A stretch of DNA of 64,000 nt, from contig OY821787.1 in NCBI GenBank assembly GCA_963682175.1, forward strand, positions 13,556,501-13,620,500, written 5' to 3'. A program made the translations under genes and the position numbers. The notes beneath the pieces are model-generated. The model had not been told where the DNA came from. It was given only the letters and a program-made list of their open reading frames with translations, and searched no databases. The DNA is from Triglochin maritima. Taxonomy: Eukaryota; Streptophyta; Magnoliopsida; Alismatales; Juncaginaceae. Within the stretch, counting starts at the first letter, position 1, and the number at the start of each line of letters is the position of its first letter. This document shows positions 1 to 11,058 of the stretch, in pieces.

Positions 1-1011
1 ATGTTTTGATCGGTATGGAAGTAAAAAACCCATTTGTAAATCTTTGTGTGGTGTGCTCATTTTTTTCCTAGCCTGTTTTTTTTCTACTAAAAACAAATGT
101 AACTAGACGTTTATCATATATGATAAGTGGTATGATAGGATATTCTAGAATGATAATCGCATCAACCTACAACATGCATTATGGTTTTCTATTTACTTGA
201 AATATTTCACCAAACCTCCATTTGAGGGAGTTGTTGACTTAAAAAAATGTAGTTGGTACATTATATATTATCTAAAAGTACCACACTCCTTTTCCCAACA
301 CCACCTGATTGGTTCGGTTCCGAGTTTCGTGAAAACAGCAGAATCAAACCAACCTGAACCAGGAAAGTTGGTTTGGGTCGGTTCTGTTTCTATTTGACCC
401 AACAAAATTTGTTAAGCAATAATACGAGTCCTGCTAAACCAATCTAAGGCAAATAAACTTCAATACCTACGTGGCTACACCACTATGCAAACATAAGTAC
501 ACAAGCTTAAATAGCAAATTTAAATCTTAATTCACAAACATAATAATAATACGATGAACACAACATTTGTCATTCAAAGTTCAAACAACAATCCATGTTT
601 TAAGGTAAGGCTTAGGGAATTAGAGATAGGTTAGGGTCACGGAGAGAAAAATAGTAAATAGATAATATGTTAATACAAATATAAAAAAAACTATTATATA
701 TTATTATATGTACATACATGGTTTTTTGGTCGTAATAGTTCAATTTGGTTTGATTTAATTTCTTGGTTCCAAACGGACCCGAGTTTAGAAAAATATGACG
801 CTGTCGTTCTGGCTTTGGATCGTTTTTCAAATCTAGTACATTCGCCAAGAAGAACTACGACCAGTGTAACTCCTATGGACTGGTGTGGGATCCAAACTAA
901 ACACATGATACCAATAGTGATTAGAATTATTGAGTGGCTTGATTAAGGTTAATTGGGCTTATTAAGTGTTTACTTGAGTTTTGTCGGTCCAATTGGATGC
1001 TTAAGGTGTGT
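1..1011. other. AT-rich flank without a recognised gene
   Basis: No coding sequence is supported here. The open frames are short (under 80 codons) and show no recognisable domain. The region is AT-rich and looks like ordinary plant intergenic DNA. Confidence 0.6.
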
Positions 1012-1350
1012 TTTAGGGTTATAGGTTTGATCGAGATTCACTTTCAAAGTTGACAGTTACTCCCCTCCTCCCTCCCCGAAATTTAAAAACCAATTATTTC
1101 AACCCACATTCGTTTTTTTTTGTTGTATCCCTAGTACACTCCTAATCTTGGTTTAGTCACACACTAGGGATACAACCAAAATCAAAATGGAAAAAGGGCA
1201 AATGTGAGTTTGAATAATGAATTTTTAAAGTTTAGATGAGAAAGTGGTACAAAACGAAAGTTCAAGGGGATAACTGTCAACTTTAAAAGTTCAGAGATGC
1301 AAAGTGATATTGATGCATAATTCAGGGGACAAATTGTAATTAACCCTTAA
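1012..1350. repeat. Fold-back (MITE-like) element
   Basis: The two halves are imperfect inverted copies. The left side reads TTAGGGTTA near 1014 and AAAGTTGACAGTTA near 1044. The right side reads AACTGTCAACTTT near 1272 and TTAACCCTTA near 1340. The arms meet around 1136-1163 at GGTTGTATCCCTAGT-like sequence and its complement. The arms differ by indels, so it is old. No coding capacity and no clear target duplication were found. Confidence 0.55.
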
Positions 1351-1533
1351 AATAAATTTAAATAGACATGGAGTTTAGAAAGAGTTAAAAGCTAGGATTA
1401 TGTGAAGGTAGTCCTTGTTGAGTGATTAATAAACATAGTACATCAATAGATGGGTTGAGTGAAAATTTCAACACGTTATATGTTGACTCGGGGAGCTAGA
1501 GAGAGGAGAGGACAAAAGATAGGAAAGATGGGG
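1351..1533. other. Intergenic DNA left of MULE-1
   Basis: AT-rich sequence with no gene or repeat recognised. It ends at the target duplication of MULE-1. Confidence 0.5.
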
Positions 1534-1542
1534 AATATTTAT
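1534..1542. repeat. Left target-site duplication of MULE-1
   Basis: AATATTTAT at 1534-1542 is repeated exactly at 15031-15039, directly outside the terminal inverted repeats. A 9-bp duplication is the usual Mutator-superfamily size. Confidence 0.88.
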
Positions 1543-1606
1543 GGGAACTACTAAACGTCGCCCCAAAACTACTTAAATCGCCCCTTGAAATTACGAAATT
1601 GCCCTT
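1543..1606 (+). repeat. Left terminal inverted repeat of MULE-1
   Basis: About 64 bp matching the reverse complement of 14968-15030 with few mismatches. Shared blocks include TCGCCCCAAAA and TTAAATCGCCCCTTGAAATT. Confidence 0.9.
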
Positions 1607-1640
1607 AACAATATATTTAATACCCAAATCGTCCTGTGTC

Positions 1641-1649
1641 TATAAATTA
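1641..1649 (+). promoter_or_regulatory. Probable TATA box of the MULE-1 transposase gene
   Basis: TATAAATTA lies about 35 bp inside the left terminal repeat and 50 bp before the ATG at 1699. A TATA-like TATATA sits in the mirrored place at the right end, which suggests that both genes use promoters next to the terminal repeats. Confidence 0.5.
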
Positions 1650-1728
1650 GGCCTACGGTCTTGTATATTCATAATTTATCAGTAAAAACACCACGAAAAT
1701 GTCTGACGAGGGTGATGCATCCGGTGAG

Positions 1729-2051
1729 GTAAGCCTGGCGCGGGGCAAATTTTGGGCCGAGCGTCTGCATTAGACGCCTCCCCCAAGGTGAGGGCGTCTG
1801 CGTAGGACGTCCTCCCCTTGGCCTAGGCGTCTAACGCAGACGCCTACGCAATGGGAGAGGCGTCTTATGTAGACGTCCTCCCCTTGGGTAAGGCATCTTT
1901 AGTAGACGCCCTTTCCTTCGGTCAGGCGTCCTACGCAGACGCCTCACCCTTGGGGAGGGCGTTTAACTCAGACGCCCCCCCATGGGGTAGGCGTTTACTC
2001 CAGACGCCTGCAATTTTGTTGATTTTTTTAATTTCGATTTTATTTTTGTAG
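1729..2051 (+). other. First intron of the MULE-1 transposase gene
   Basis: Begins GTAAGC and ends TTGTAG. Both flanking exons are in phase 0, so splicing joins codon 10 to the VLLEDFGG frame. It contains the 33-bp repeat array. Confidence 0.75.
1761..2009 (+). repeat. 33-bp palindrome-bearing minisatellite, left subterminal array
   Basis: About 7.5 units of exactly or nearly 33 bp. Each unit has GCGTCT, a 5-bp gap, then AGACGCC, so an inverted half-site pair recurs every three helical turns, separated by a CCCCTTGG-like spacer. GC content is far above the flanks. The array starts 218 bp from the element end. Because 33 is a multiple of 3, one frame (1851-2048) stays open as an 11-residue repeat and is closed by the TAG of the splice acceptor. 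Confidence 0.88.
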
Positions 2052-4047
2052 GTTTTGTTGGAAGATTTCGGTGGTGATGAAGTGGATTACAGTGAGTTAT
2101 TTCAAACTACACAAATCTTTGAAACAATCGATGAAGCAAGTAAATGGGCCAAACAAGTAGCTATCGGAGTTGGGTTTTTTTTGGTCGTGTCGTCGTACAA
2201 AACAAGATCAGATAGTCGGATGGATTGTTATTTGAGATGCGACCGGCGAAATCAAATAGAGTCTCGGGATATGGATACTGCACTTCGAAGAAACACCAAA
2301 AGAAAGGGTTGCGGTTGCCGTTTCTTAATAAAAGTGGTGGAGCGACGAGATCGTGATGGATGGGTTGTGGTTTTTAATAGTGCTCATGGACATCACAACC
2401 AAAGACTGGCAGTTTATCCAGAGGGTCATCATCAAATTAGTGGTCTAAGTTCTCGGGCGAAGAAGATTGTTCGTGATATGACTGAGGCGCAAGCAAAACC
2501 ACGGAACATCTTGAAGGTAGTAAAAGAAAAATTCCCGGAGGACAATCCAAATCAAAGGCATATTTATAATTTCAGAGATTACATGAGGAGGACAAAATCT
2601 GAAGACCGGAATCCCGTCCAGCAGTTTCTCTATCAAGCAGTGCAGTGTGAGTACTTACATTGAATTATGGCGGATCCAGAAACTGATGTCGTCACTCATG
2701 CTTTTTTGGCACATCCGACGTCAGTCAAGTTGTTGCGGACATATCCTTTCGTTATCTGCATGGATTCGACTTACAAGACGAACAAGTACAAGATGCCTTT
2801 GTTCGAAATGATTGGGGTCACACCAACAAACATGAATTTCCTTATTGGATATGCGATTTTGATGGATGAATCTTACTCCAGTTATCTGTGCGTGATGGAG
2901 AAGTTGCGAGATTTGTTATTGGGGACTGTCAGCCCGACTGCAATAATAACAGACCGGGAGTTAGGCCTTATGCGACCGGTGAGAGAGGTTTTTCCTGACT
3001 CTGCTCATTTACTCTGCACATGGCACATCAACAAAGACGTATTCAACTACGCATACCACGTATTCGGCAAGAATAAGCAGATGGCAGAGACTTTGAGGCG
3101 TGGAAGATGGAGGAAAATCATGCTTTCTACTTCAGAAGCTGAGTATGATAGAGCTTTGTATGCTCTGAAAGATTTGTATAGATCGTGGCCGGCTATCACG
3201 GAGTATCTGGACACCACGTGGTTGGTGCATAAAGAAAAGTTTGTGCTGAATTGGACGAACAAAGTCCTTCATTTTGGGAACACCACGAATTGTAGGGTCG
3301 AAAGTGCTCATTCGGCTCTAAAAGAGTGGATTTCTACATCGACAGCAGCTCTGGACACTCTTTTCGAACGCGTCAACGCGGCTATTGAAATGCAGCTGAC
3401 GAATATTCGCAACTTTCTTGAAGACTCGAGACGGCGAAATTTGACTAATTTCGGACATGCTCTATATCGTCACATAAATGGTCGAGTTTCGCATCACTGC
3501 TTGCAATTGCTGAATCAGGAGGTGAAGAGAATGCAACAGTTAGATGATGAAGTTGAATATCGTTGCGAGTGCGCTTTTCTGACTTCTCATGGGATATCTT
3601 GCGCATGTACCATCCGCGGATGTCTTGAATCAGACAACGGAATTTACTTAGAGCAGATTCATCCGTTCTGGAGGACACTTGTCATTGGGGAAGGAGCCGG
3701 GAACGCAGAGTTTGTGTCTCAGGCAGCTCAAGACGCCGAACATTTTGGCAGCCTGGTTGATGAGATTGCAGGAATTGATCCTACCGTAATTCGATCTGCC
3801 TCTCGGGTTTTATTCGAGCAGCTACACCCCGAACATTCGAATTTGAGAGAGCCTGCAGAAAAAACAAAGCTACGAGGTCGACCAAGGGGAAAGTCGACAC
3901 GACGGGACCCTAGTGCGTTTGAGTATGCAGAGCGAGGTAGTGGTCGATCTTCAGGTAGTGGGAGTAGAGGTCGTGGTCGTTCTTCCGGTAGTGGAAGCAA
4001 AGGTCGTGGTCAATCTTCTGGTTCTTCGTCTGTGAGGGGAGGATCAG

Positions 4048-4151
4048 GTATACCATCCCTATATTTATTGTTATTATAATTTTGTTATTTATTTCAGTAA
4101 ATATGTATCTTTTGTTATTATATGTAACTGTATTTTTTGTTTATATTGTAG
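4048..4151 (+). other. Second intron of the MULE-1 transposase gene
   Basis: GT at 4048 and AG at 4150-4151. Splicing restores the frame from the Gly/Ser-rich linker into the OTU domain (a split Val codon). Without splicing the frame ends at a TAA at 4077-4079, leaving a transposase without OTU. Confidence 0.75.
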
Positions 4152-4771
4152 TGACTGGGCGGGCTGATGTAGACGACTTCCCATATGCGGATAGGATTCC
4201 AGGAATCATTATGCCATTCCTGCACCAGTGGAATGATGTACGTGCTGATGGAAACTGTGGATTTCGATGTGTCGCCGATGTTTTCCACGGTGGTGAAGAC
4301 AATTGGCAACTCTCCCGTCGTTCGATTTCAAATGAGCTAGCTGCGAACCCATCTTTTTATGAGCACGTATACTACGACGGTGTGGCGCAGGCTCGTCACC
4401 GGATTAATTGGGGAGGGGGACCTTGTGGCGAGAATCACTACATGGAGACGTGGACGGACTTGTTTCCCATTGCAAATTTTTACAAGTGTGCAGTTATGTT
4501 CTTCTCTCTCGGAAATGATGGTTCGTTGTACCCATGTCTTATAGTTCTACCTTGGGAGAGTCCGCCTACCGTGACGAGACCGTGCAGAGAGTTGATTATT
4601 GCTCATTTAGGGAGTTACGCTCATTACATTCGTTTGGATTTGAATGAGGGATTCCCCGTACCTCCTATAGCGACTCTGTGGTTTCAAATACGAGATGAGA
4701 GTGTTATTGGATGGGAGCTGGAGTACCAAAATAGGATAGCATATTGGCAACAATTATGTAATATGTTTTGA

Positions 4772-5028
4772 TATGTTTGTACATTATATAGTGTTGCTTT
4801 ATTATGTAATATGTTTTGATATGTTTGCTTTATTTGCATTATATATAATAGTACGATAGGTTAGCAAACACAAATAAAAATAATAAGCATATGACAGATA
4901 AGCAAACACAAATACAAACAATAAGCGTACGACATGTTAGCAAACACAAACACAAATACAAATAATAAGCGTACGACAAATAAACAAATATAAATGCAAA
5001 TACTAAGAGTACGGTAAAACAGATCAGC
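4772..5028. repeat. Convergent 3' ends with A-rich tandem repeats
   Basis: The region lies between the stop of the transposase gene and the stop of the PMD gene. An ATATGTTTTGATATGTTTG-like sequence is repeated near 4760 and 4806. About four imperfect copies of a 40-45-bp unit (TTAGCAAACACAAATA, AATAAGCGTACGACA) fill 4855-5010. It probably holds both polyadenylation regions. Confidence 0.6.
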
Positions 5029-5084
5029 CTACTCATCATCCGAATCATGGTCGGAGATGCCTAACTGAGTATGCCACGACTGTA

Positions 5085-5404
5085 TGATCTCATCCAAATC
5101 TCCGCATGCAGCTCTCATGTCATCGTCTGGCAGCTCATCCCTCCTCTGCAAGAATGGCTCTACAGCCCGTATCATCTTACCCATCCACTGCACATAACAT
5201 TAACATTAGCGTGCCTAAACAAAATATACGGTACAAAAAAATATAGATAAAATGAAAAAATTACCAGATCGCCACACGTCCTATCTGGTGGTCGATCTGC
5301 TCTCCGGGAGGCACCACGGACGATGACAGGATGTGAGTAACTACCGAACCAATCAAGATAACGTGCATCACACTCAGAGGGGTCGCGACTACGTCTGAAG
5401 TCGC
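5085..5404 (-). repeat. Host flank (PMD gene 3' part), original copy
   Basis: This segment covers part of the last PMD exon, the last intron, the CDARYLDWF exon end and the GTCGC target site. It is present again at 10740-11058 inside R1 with only about one base of length difference. Confidence 0.85.
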
Positions 5405-6942
5405 TGATTGATCGTTTTTATATTTCTACCGCAAGTACACGGCCGCGTTGAAGCGGTGGCAAATACGGGTCGTCCACTGGGAGGTGTGTCGACACTTGGT
5501 TTGTGCAAAGGCGAGAGGTAAAGAAAGGGAAGAAGGGTTGGTTACACTAAACTACACTACAAAGCTGAAATGAAATTGAGAAGAAACTATAAAACTAAAC
5601 CCCAAAGGGGGTAGAGAAATAATGTGCACATAAAAGAGTGTGTGTGTGTTCATTAAGCTCATCACAACATGTATTGTATGAAATCATAAAACTACATCCA
5701 ACTTTGCCTCTACATGAATTAAGATAAGACTACATCATTAAAACATACAAGGCAATAATTGGAATGAAGCTACATGAACTCAAGTGTAAAGACTATACCC
5801 TACTATGCCTCCACATGAATTAAGATTTCACTACATCATTAAAACATACAAGACATTAGCTAAGGAAAAGGCAACAAGAGTACATACACTACAAATTGTG
5901 TTTCCAACATTAACTTCATCCATATCCTAACCTTATTATTCCCCATAAATTAGGTCCACTAATCAAAGCATAAGCTAAGCTTCATTCAAGAGCATTAGCA
6001 TATCAAAGATAAGAGTGAAAACTCATTAGATGGTTATGGAAATCATATAAAGCTCAAGGGATAAAAATAACACACACTTAATACACTACATAATTATATC
6101 ACATATTTCTCCACCCCCCAAATGGGGATGGAACTACTCACTACTCATTACACTAACTATATTAGCAAAAGAAAGCATAATACTGAAATGAAAGTTAACT
6201 AAGAAGGCCAGAAGCATTAAAGAAACATAAAAGGAAAGGAAAGACTAAACAAACATGCACAAATTAAAAGACAAGATTGAAAGAAAGTAGAAGAATTATT
6301 TTATTAACAAATGACTCACATTGAAGGTAGCATTCATCTCCACCTTGAGTTTTTGCTTCAAGGCTCACTCCTTAGTAGAGAGAATGCCACCAAGCAATGG
6401 GTAATTACAATGGAAGGTGAAGAGTTCTATTTATAAGCATGGAAAAAGCTAATCGGGGACAATCCCCCGATGTGGGACTAAACCAATACCAAAAATAGCC
6501 TAAACGAACATTAATACAAGTCCAGGAGAAATTTCGACGGATCCTGAGCAATATGGACCGCCAATTAGCGGTCCAAAATTGTCGGATCGTGTTGGAATTT
6601 GTTGTGGGCTTTGCTTTCTGGTATTGTTGGTCTTTGATGCGGTTACTCGACTTGTTGGAGCTCCGACCCGAATAGAATTGGTAAAATACTCCCCATGATG
6701 GTGTGGAGTATTCTGTTTTGCTCTTAGGTCCTTCTGTCTTACATTCAGGTCCTTCTCCCTTGCATCTTGGTCCCTAGATCTCACCATTCAGTCCTTTTTC
6801 CCAGCTTTTGGGTCCTTTCATGGCTCTTCTCTTCAAACCTCTTTATTCCTTAAAACTAAACATAAAACTCGTCACGTAGCATTGCTTAGGTGTAAGATAA
6901 TGGATATAAGATACAAATATGAGCATGAAATGATGTCAATCA
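5405..6942 (-). repeat. R1 3' LTR
   Basis: 1538 bp, almost identical to 11059-12596. It is followed on the + strand by the complement of the polypurine tract (AATACCCCCACACCTAA). Open frames within it are noncoding shadows. Confidence 0.92.
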
Positions 6943-8581
6943 AATACCCCCACACCTAACTTTTTGCTAGTCTCGAGCAAAACAAAGAAAGAGAAAAACA
7001 AACGAGAAACAAGAAATCCTAACTCACTTTCGTAGGAATCACGGTTGCACTTAGCACGTGCAACAAGCCGTTAAACCTCTTTGTTGCCAAGGAGGAGGAG
7101 TGTTGTCTCCTGAGGGTTTTCAGCGGATATACCCACAAAATCCGAACAAGATGCATTATTCAATCTAGACCTCGACTCGTTGGAAATATTTTGTCGATCA
7201 ATGGACGCGGTAATCCTACGGGCCGACTCTATATAGGTAATCAGTCCACACCTAGCCTAATAAACCATTCGTGCAAGTTAAATAACAAATTAAGTGAAAG
7301 ACATGGACAACCTCAAGATCCTCAAGTGATACAAAGTGTAAGGTCCATTAAGGTTCTTATTTGCATTACAATATTTTTTTCTTTTTGTTTCTTTTCACAA
7401 TTTTTTTTCTTTTTCTTTTTTTTATTAGTTTGGAGCTTCGTTCTCCCAGGGTCAGGTTTCGTGCATCATTGCCCATGAGGACTTACACTATCACGTACAC
7501 CTTTCCCCAAATCTCCACATAGGGCAATCCCTACCACCCGTGTAACGGGAGTTCGGTCGGCGCATCCCAAGTCAGATGACTCGAAAGCACCAGGCACAAA
7601 GTCCCTTCAGACCTACTTTCCCGAGTGATAGGAGCCGTGCGAGAAGAGAGAATACCTACTCACTTATTTCTTATCTACGCATGAACCAAAACCCCTACAC
7701 TTAATGTCTCACAACAAGATTAAGAGGGTCCTTGACTACAACAAACTTCCTAAATTAACAAACACGAATTATTGACTCACTAGGTTCAGGGTGGACTTCT
7801 TTGAATGTTTGAGCACTGAAACCCTATGATTACTCACCCCCAAGGGAAAATTGGGGTGCATCCTAATGACTCGATAAATCCTAAAGCCACGTACTAGATA
7901 TCCTAATGCATCAAGTTCAAGACAATTTTGGGAGCTTTCTTTTTACTTTGCCTCTCAACGGTTTTGCACATGCTAAACACACGCAAAACCCACAAAACAT
8001 TTTCTTTCGAAAACACATGAAGATTTTGAAAGAAATGTGAAAATTTTGAAGCACTAGGCAAGCAAAAGAAGACAAGTCACCCAAGGATCATGGCAAGCAG
8101 ATATATCGATATTAAATGCAGCACACTATCATGACCCTAACAATGCAAACAAAAGAAAACAAAATCAAAGGAAAAAGACTCGACTATGTACACACGTAAA
8201 ACACCCCCCACACCTACTTCATGCATTGTCCTCAATGAATGCAAGCAAGATACTACATGGATTGATGCATAAAAAGGAGAGATCTCATCAACATGAAGTA
8301 CAAAGGGAAGTGCAAGGTCATGTTGATGGACATAACCCGAATTCCCTCAAAACCTGTGAGATGCTAAAGAAGGGATACAAATACGTGAAAGAAATGGAGC
8401 CCAAATACACAAGGGTTGGGGCTCACAACAATCAATGCTCACTGAAGGAGTCTTTTATTGTACTTCTTTTTTTTCTTTTTCTTTTTTTTCCTTTTTTTCT
8501 TTTTTTTTATATAACTATGTACAAACATAAGTTCCCATCTTCATTTGTCAAAAGGCATCAAATGGGAACCTCAAGAGTGGG
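6943..8581 (-). other. R1 3' noncoding block and polypurine tract
   Basis: About 1.6 kb between the end of gag and the 3' LTR, closely matched at 16034-17596, 25963-27580 and 54820-56435. It includes a polypyrimidine run near 7370-7430 and 8460-8510 that varies in length between copies. No polymerase domain is encoded here on either strand. Confidence 0.75.
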
Positions 8582-10075
8582 TCAATGCACTTGGAAAGGG
8601 AACATGACACCACGCGGGGCCAGAATACGCATGCGTGGGCCCCCTTCACAAAGAGCACCAGATGAAATGAGAGGTTCATGAATTGGACGCAAAGGCGTCT
8701 CATTCAAAGGATCAAACTGAAAGAGCTTGAACCTCTCGAGAGTTTGGGAAATAAGGGGCAACGGAAGAAAAATATCTCCCGTTGCAGAACTGAAGTTATG
8801 ATCATCAATCCAAACTCTCCAACCAACAGGCTGGTGGGTCGGAACGAGGTCAAGCACCTCGTTATGCATGTCCAACTCACCAGGAGAACAGGAAGTGGGT
8901 CTCATACCCAAAGTATCCTCCAAGGAACTCCTAATACCCTCATGAGCAATGTAGTTGTTTGATGTTCCATCATTTCCAAGATGATCAGGAACAATAGTGA
9001 GAGGCAAACTCTCATCAGGTTGTTTGAAATTGAGGGTACTAGGGAGCTCTTGCTCCACCAAAGGTGAGTCCTTAAGAGTCACAACATGAAGATCATGTGG
9101 CTCAAGGGCCACGGGACAAAAAGATAAGGCACAATCATGTGCCGACTCATAATGAAACTGGTCCAAGTTATTCTCAATTTGAATCGAATCCTCCACTAAG
9201 TGATCACGAATTGAAACCCCAAGTCCCTCAGACTGACTAGTAGTTTGACTTTGAAAGATTGTGCTTTGAATTTGTGGATGTGGTGGTGGTTCGATATCAA
9301 AAGATGAATCCTCATGTTGACAAGAAAAGTTACCCTCCTCACGTTCATGGAATTGTTGTGTCATCTGGCTCACTTGCATTTCCATGGTTTGCAAGGAATT
9401 CAAGTTGGACTTCAATAAGTTTTGTGTGGTTTCCATGAATGTTTGGAGAGTTTGTTTCAAGGAATCAGGTATGCGGTCAACGATGGGGTCCAAGTCAGAG
9501 CTTGGGAAATTTTGGGGTTGGGTGTTGATGGGCTAAGAATGAGTCCAATGATTTGGAGTGGGGTGCTGGTAGAATTCTGGGTATTCGGGAGGAGGATACT
9601 GGAGTGAACATGAAGTATAAGAATTTGAATAAGAATTGTTTCCCCATGAATCCATCACTCTCGGTTTGTACGCGGATGCGTACTGGTCATATTGAGCATT
9701 TTGGGAAAATGTATGCTCATACTCAGGCTCTGGGGGAACATAAGGACATTCCCCGATATTATGACCACTCAACCCACAACAATCGCACGGTATGGCTACT
9801 GGAGCCACTGGTGCACTCATGTCGTCTACCGCATGCATGAAAGAGGCCAAAGTTTGTTGCCCAGAGTATGATCCAACATAACTAGATGGAGATCTAGCCG
9901 TCGGTGCCTCTCTCATATCACCCCTATATGAAGATTGCTCAGTCACATAATGAAGATCATCCCAACCGTACGGGGTGTTCGTCTGAGCCACCCCAGGTTG
10001 CATGGGTCCAGAGTACCAGGGAGAATCGTCCTGGTCCCAACAATGATATGGATGGTCGCCCATGTAACCATCCAT
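8582..10075 (-). pseudogene. Gag-derived protein with CCHC knuckle (R1)
   Basis: About 500 codons starting at the ATG at 10075 (MDGYMGDHPYHCWD). It has a CCHC zinc knuckle, C-x2-C-x4-H-x4-C, in CDCCGLSGHNIGEC near 9780, then a Pro-rich and Gln-rich region with a heptad-like QTLQTFMETTQNLLKSN stretch, and ends FPFQVH. The usual retrotransposon gag capsid domain is absent; the frame matches only the C-terminal half of the R2 gag. One in-frame stop at 9533-9535 (a CAG to TAG change compared with sister copies) interrupts it. The role is inferred to be RNA binding or packaging. Confidence 0.75.
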
Positions 10076-10696
10076 CTCAAGAAAAACTCTCGAGTCGACC
10101 AATCTCACCACCACGAGACTAAGCTCGCAAAAAGTGCTCGACTCGACCCTAAAACGCTACCAGAGAGTGTAAAGGGGAGGAGACTATAACGTAGAAGAAG
10201 GTGAGAAGAAGATGACTCAGAGGAGAAGGGAAGAAACCCTAAAGCTAGCGTAGGTAACGGGATCAGGAAGAAGCCTAACTAGCAAGCACGGCTCAAACAA
10301 TGTAAGGCAATGGGTCCTTAAGCTAGACGACGCCTAACTTCGAGGTCACTAGCCTCGACACGCCTCACCTCCCTACAACGAGGACCACAATGCCCAGCAA
10401 GTGATACCAGATCCGGAGATCCAGTACCTCCTACTATCGACAAGGTAGGCAACGCCGATCAGGTCATGACGGTCTCGACTAGATTACTCTCCTAGTGCGT
10501 CCGAATTCCTTACGGCCAATGTCTACTTGCTTTTAGTTAAGGCTTTATTAAGAGTGATTTTTGGGGCCAAGGAAAGGGTGATGAAATCCCCCACCTTATC
10601 TTTTATGGGACAACCCCTCCTTAGTAGCGATTTGATCCTAGATCTAGCAAGCAATCGCTCCAATCAAACGCTCTCTCACTCTTGTCCCGACGCACC
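10076..10696 (-). other. R1 5' leader (conserved, noncoding)
   Basis: Related to the leaders of R2, R3, R4, R5 and R6. Recognisable blocks are AAGGCTTTATTAAGAGTGAT, CCGATCAGGTCATGACGG and CCCAGCAAGTGATACCAG. It is a candidate packaging or structural RNA region. It is truncated at the fold-back junction at 10697. Confidence 0.65.
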
Positions 10697-10737
10697 TTAC
10701 TAACTAATGCATGAAAGAAACATGCATTAGTTAGTAA
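10697..10737. repeat. Perfect 17-bp inverted repeat at a rearrangement junction
   Basis: TTACTAACTAATGCATG (10697-10713), a 7-bp loop AAAGAAA, then its exact complement (10721-10737). Directly after it the duplicated host sequence begins. Sister copies have only the left part, so the right arm looks templated during repair. Confidence 0.8.
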
Positions 10738-10739
10738 TT

Positions 10740-11058
10740 TGATCTCATCCAAATCTCCGCATGCAGCTCTCATGTCATCGTCTGGCAGCTCATCCCTCCT
10801 CTGCAAGAATGGCTCTACAGCCCGTATCATCTTACCCATCCACTGCACATAACATTAACATTAGCGTGCCTAAACAAAATATACGGTACAAAAAATATAG
10901 ATAAAATGAAAAAATTACCAGATCGCCACACGTCCTATCTGGTGGTCGATCTGCTCTCCGGGAGGCACCACGGACGATGACAGGATGTGAGTAACTACCG
11001 AACCAATCAAGATAACGTGCATCACACTCAGAGGGGTCGCGACTACGTCTGAAGTCGC
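10740..11058 (-). repeat. Second copy of the host PMD flank inside R1
   Basis: Matches 5085-5404 almost base for base, including the last PMD exon part, its intron and the GTCGC target site, and then runs into the 5' LTR. The short minus-strand frame at 10621-10848 is a fragment of the PMD gene, not a separate gene. Confidence 0.88.

Larger units (their letters stand above)
1699..4771 (+). pseudogene. MULE transposase with FAR1-like N-terminus and C-terminal OTU domain (one in-frame stop)
   Basis: Three exons fit in frame: 1699-1728 (10 codons), 2052-4047 and 4152-4771, with GT/AG introns; the full product would be about 880 residues. Order of parts: a FAR1/WRKY-GCM1-like zinc domain (LRCDRR, KRKGCGCRF, HGHHN); a MULE catalytic core with D in MDSTYKTN, D in ITDRE and E in RVESAHSALKEW; a SWIM-like cysteine motif (CEC then CAC); an RGRPRG AT-hook-like stretch and RGRG/SGSGS repeats; then an OTU protease-like domain with DGNC and a later His in SYAHYIR. 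The TGA at 2661-2663 interrupts an otherwise continuous frame, most simply a former Trp codon. The transposase would cut and join element ends; the OTU part suggests deubiquitinase activity, but its substrate is unknown. The usual SWIM end is CxH, whereas this one reads CxC. Gene structure is seen; function comes from the families. Confidence 0.85.

Noticed and set aside
197..848. Frames of 66-78 codons near the left edge
   Set aside because: AT-rich random frames without domain, splice or promoter support.
1761..2009. Possible CRISPR-like array
   Set aside because: The repeats are GC-rich 33-bp units without unique spacers in a plant intron. This is a minisatellite.
6500..6787. 95-codon minus frame, repeated identically at 12154-12441, with relatives at 27764, 53000, 54431 and 60188
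   Set aside because: These lie inside LTR U3 regions and are repeated because the LTRs are. There is no start context, no domain, and the frame breaks between LTR subtypes.
8226..8962. Plus-strand frames of 94-151 codons opposite the R1 gag, with counterparts in R2, R3 and R5
   Set aside because: Antisense shadows of the gag frame and of the 3' noncoding block; the poly-T run is read as Phe/Leu.
10621..10848. Separate small gene QWMGKMIRAVEP
   Set aside because: It is the last exon part of the PMD gene carried in the duplicated host flank.
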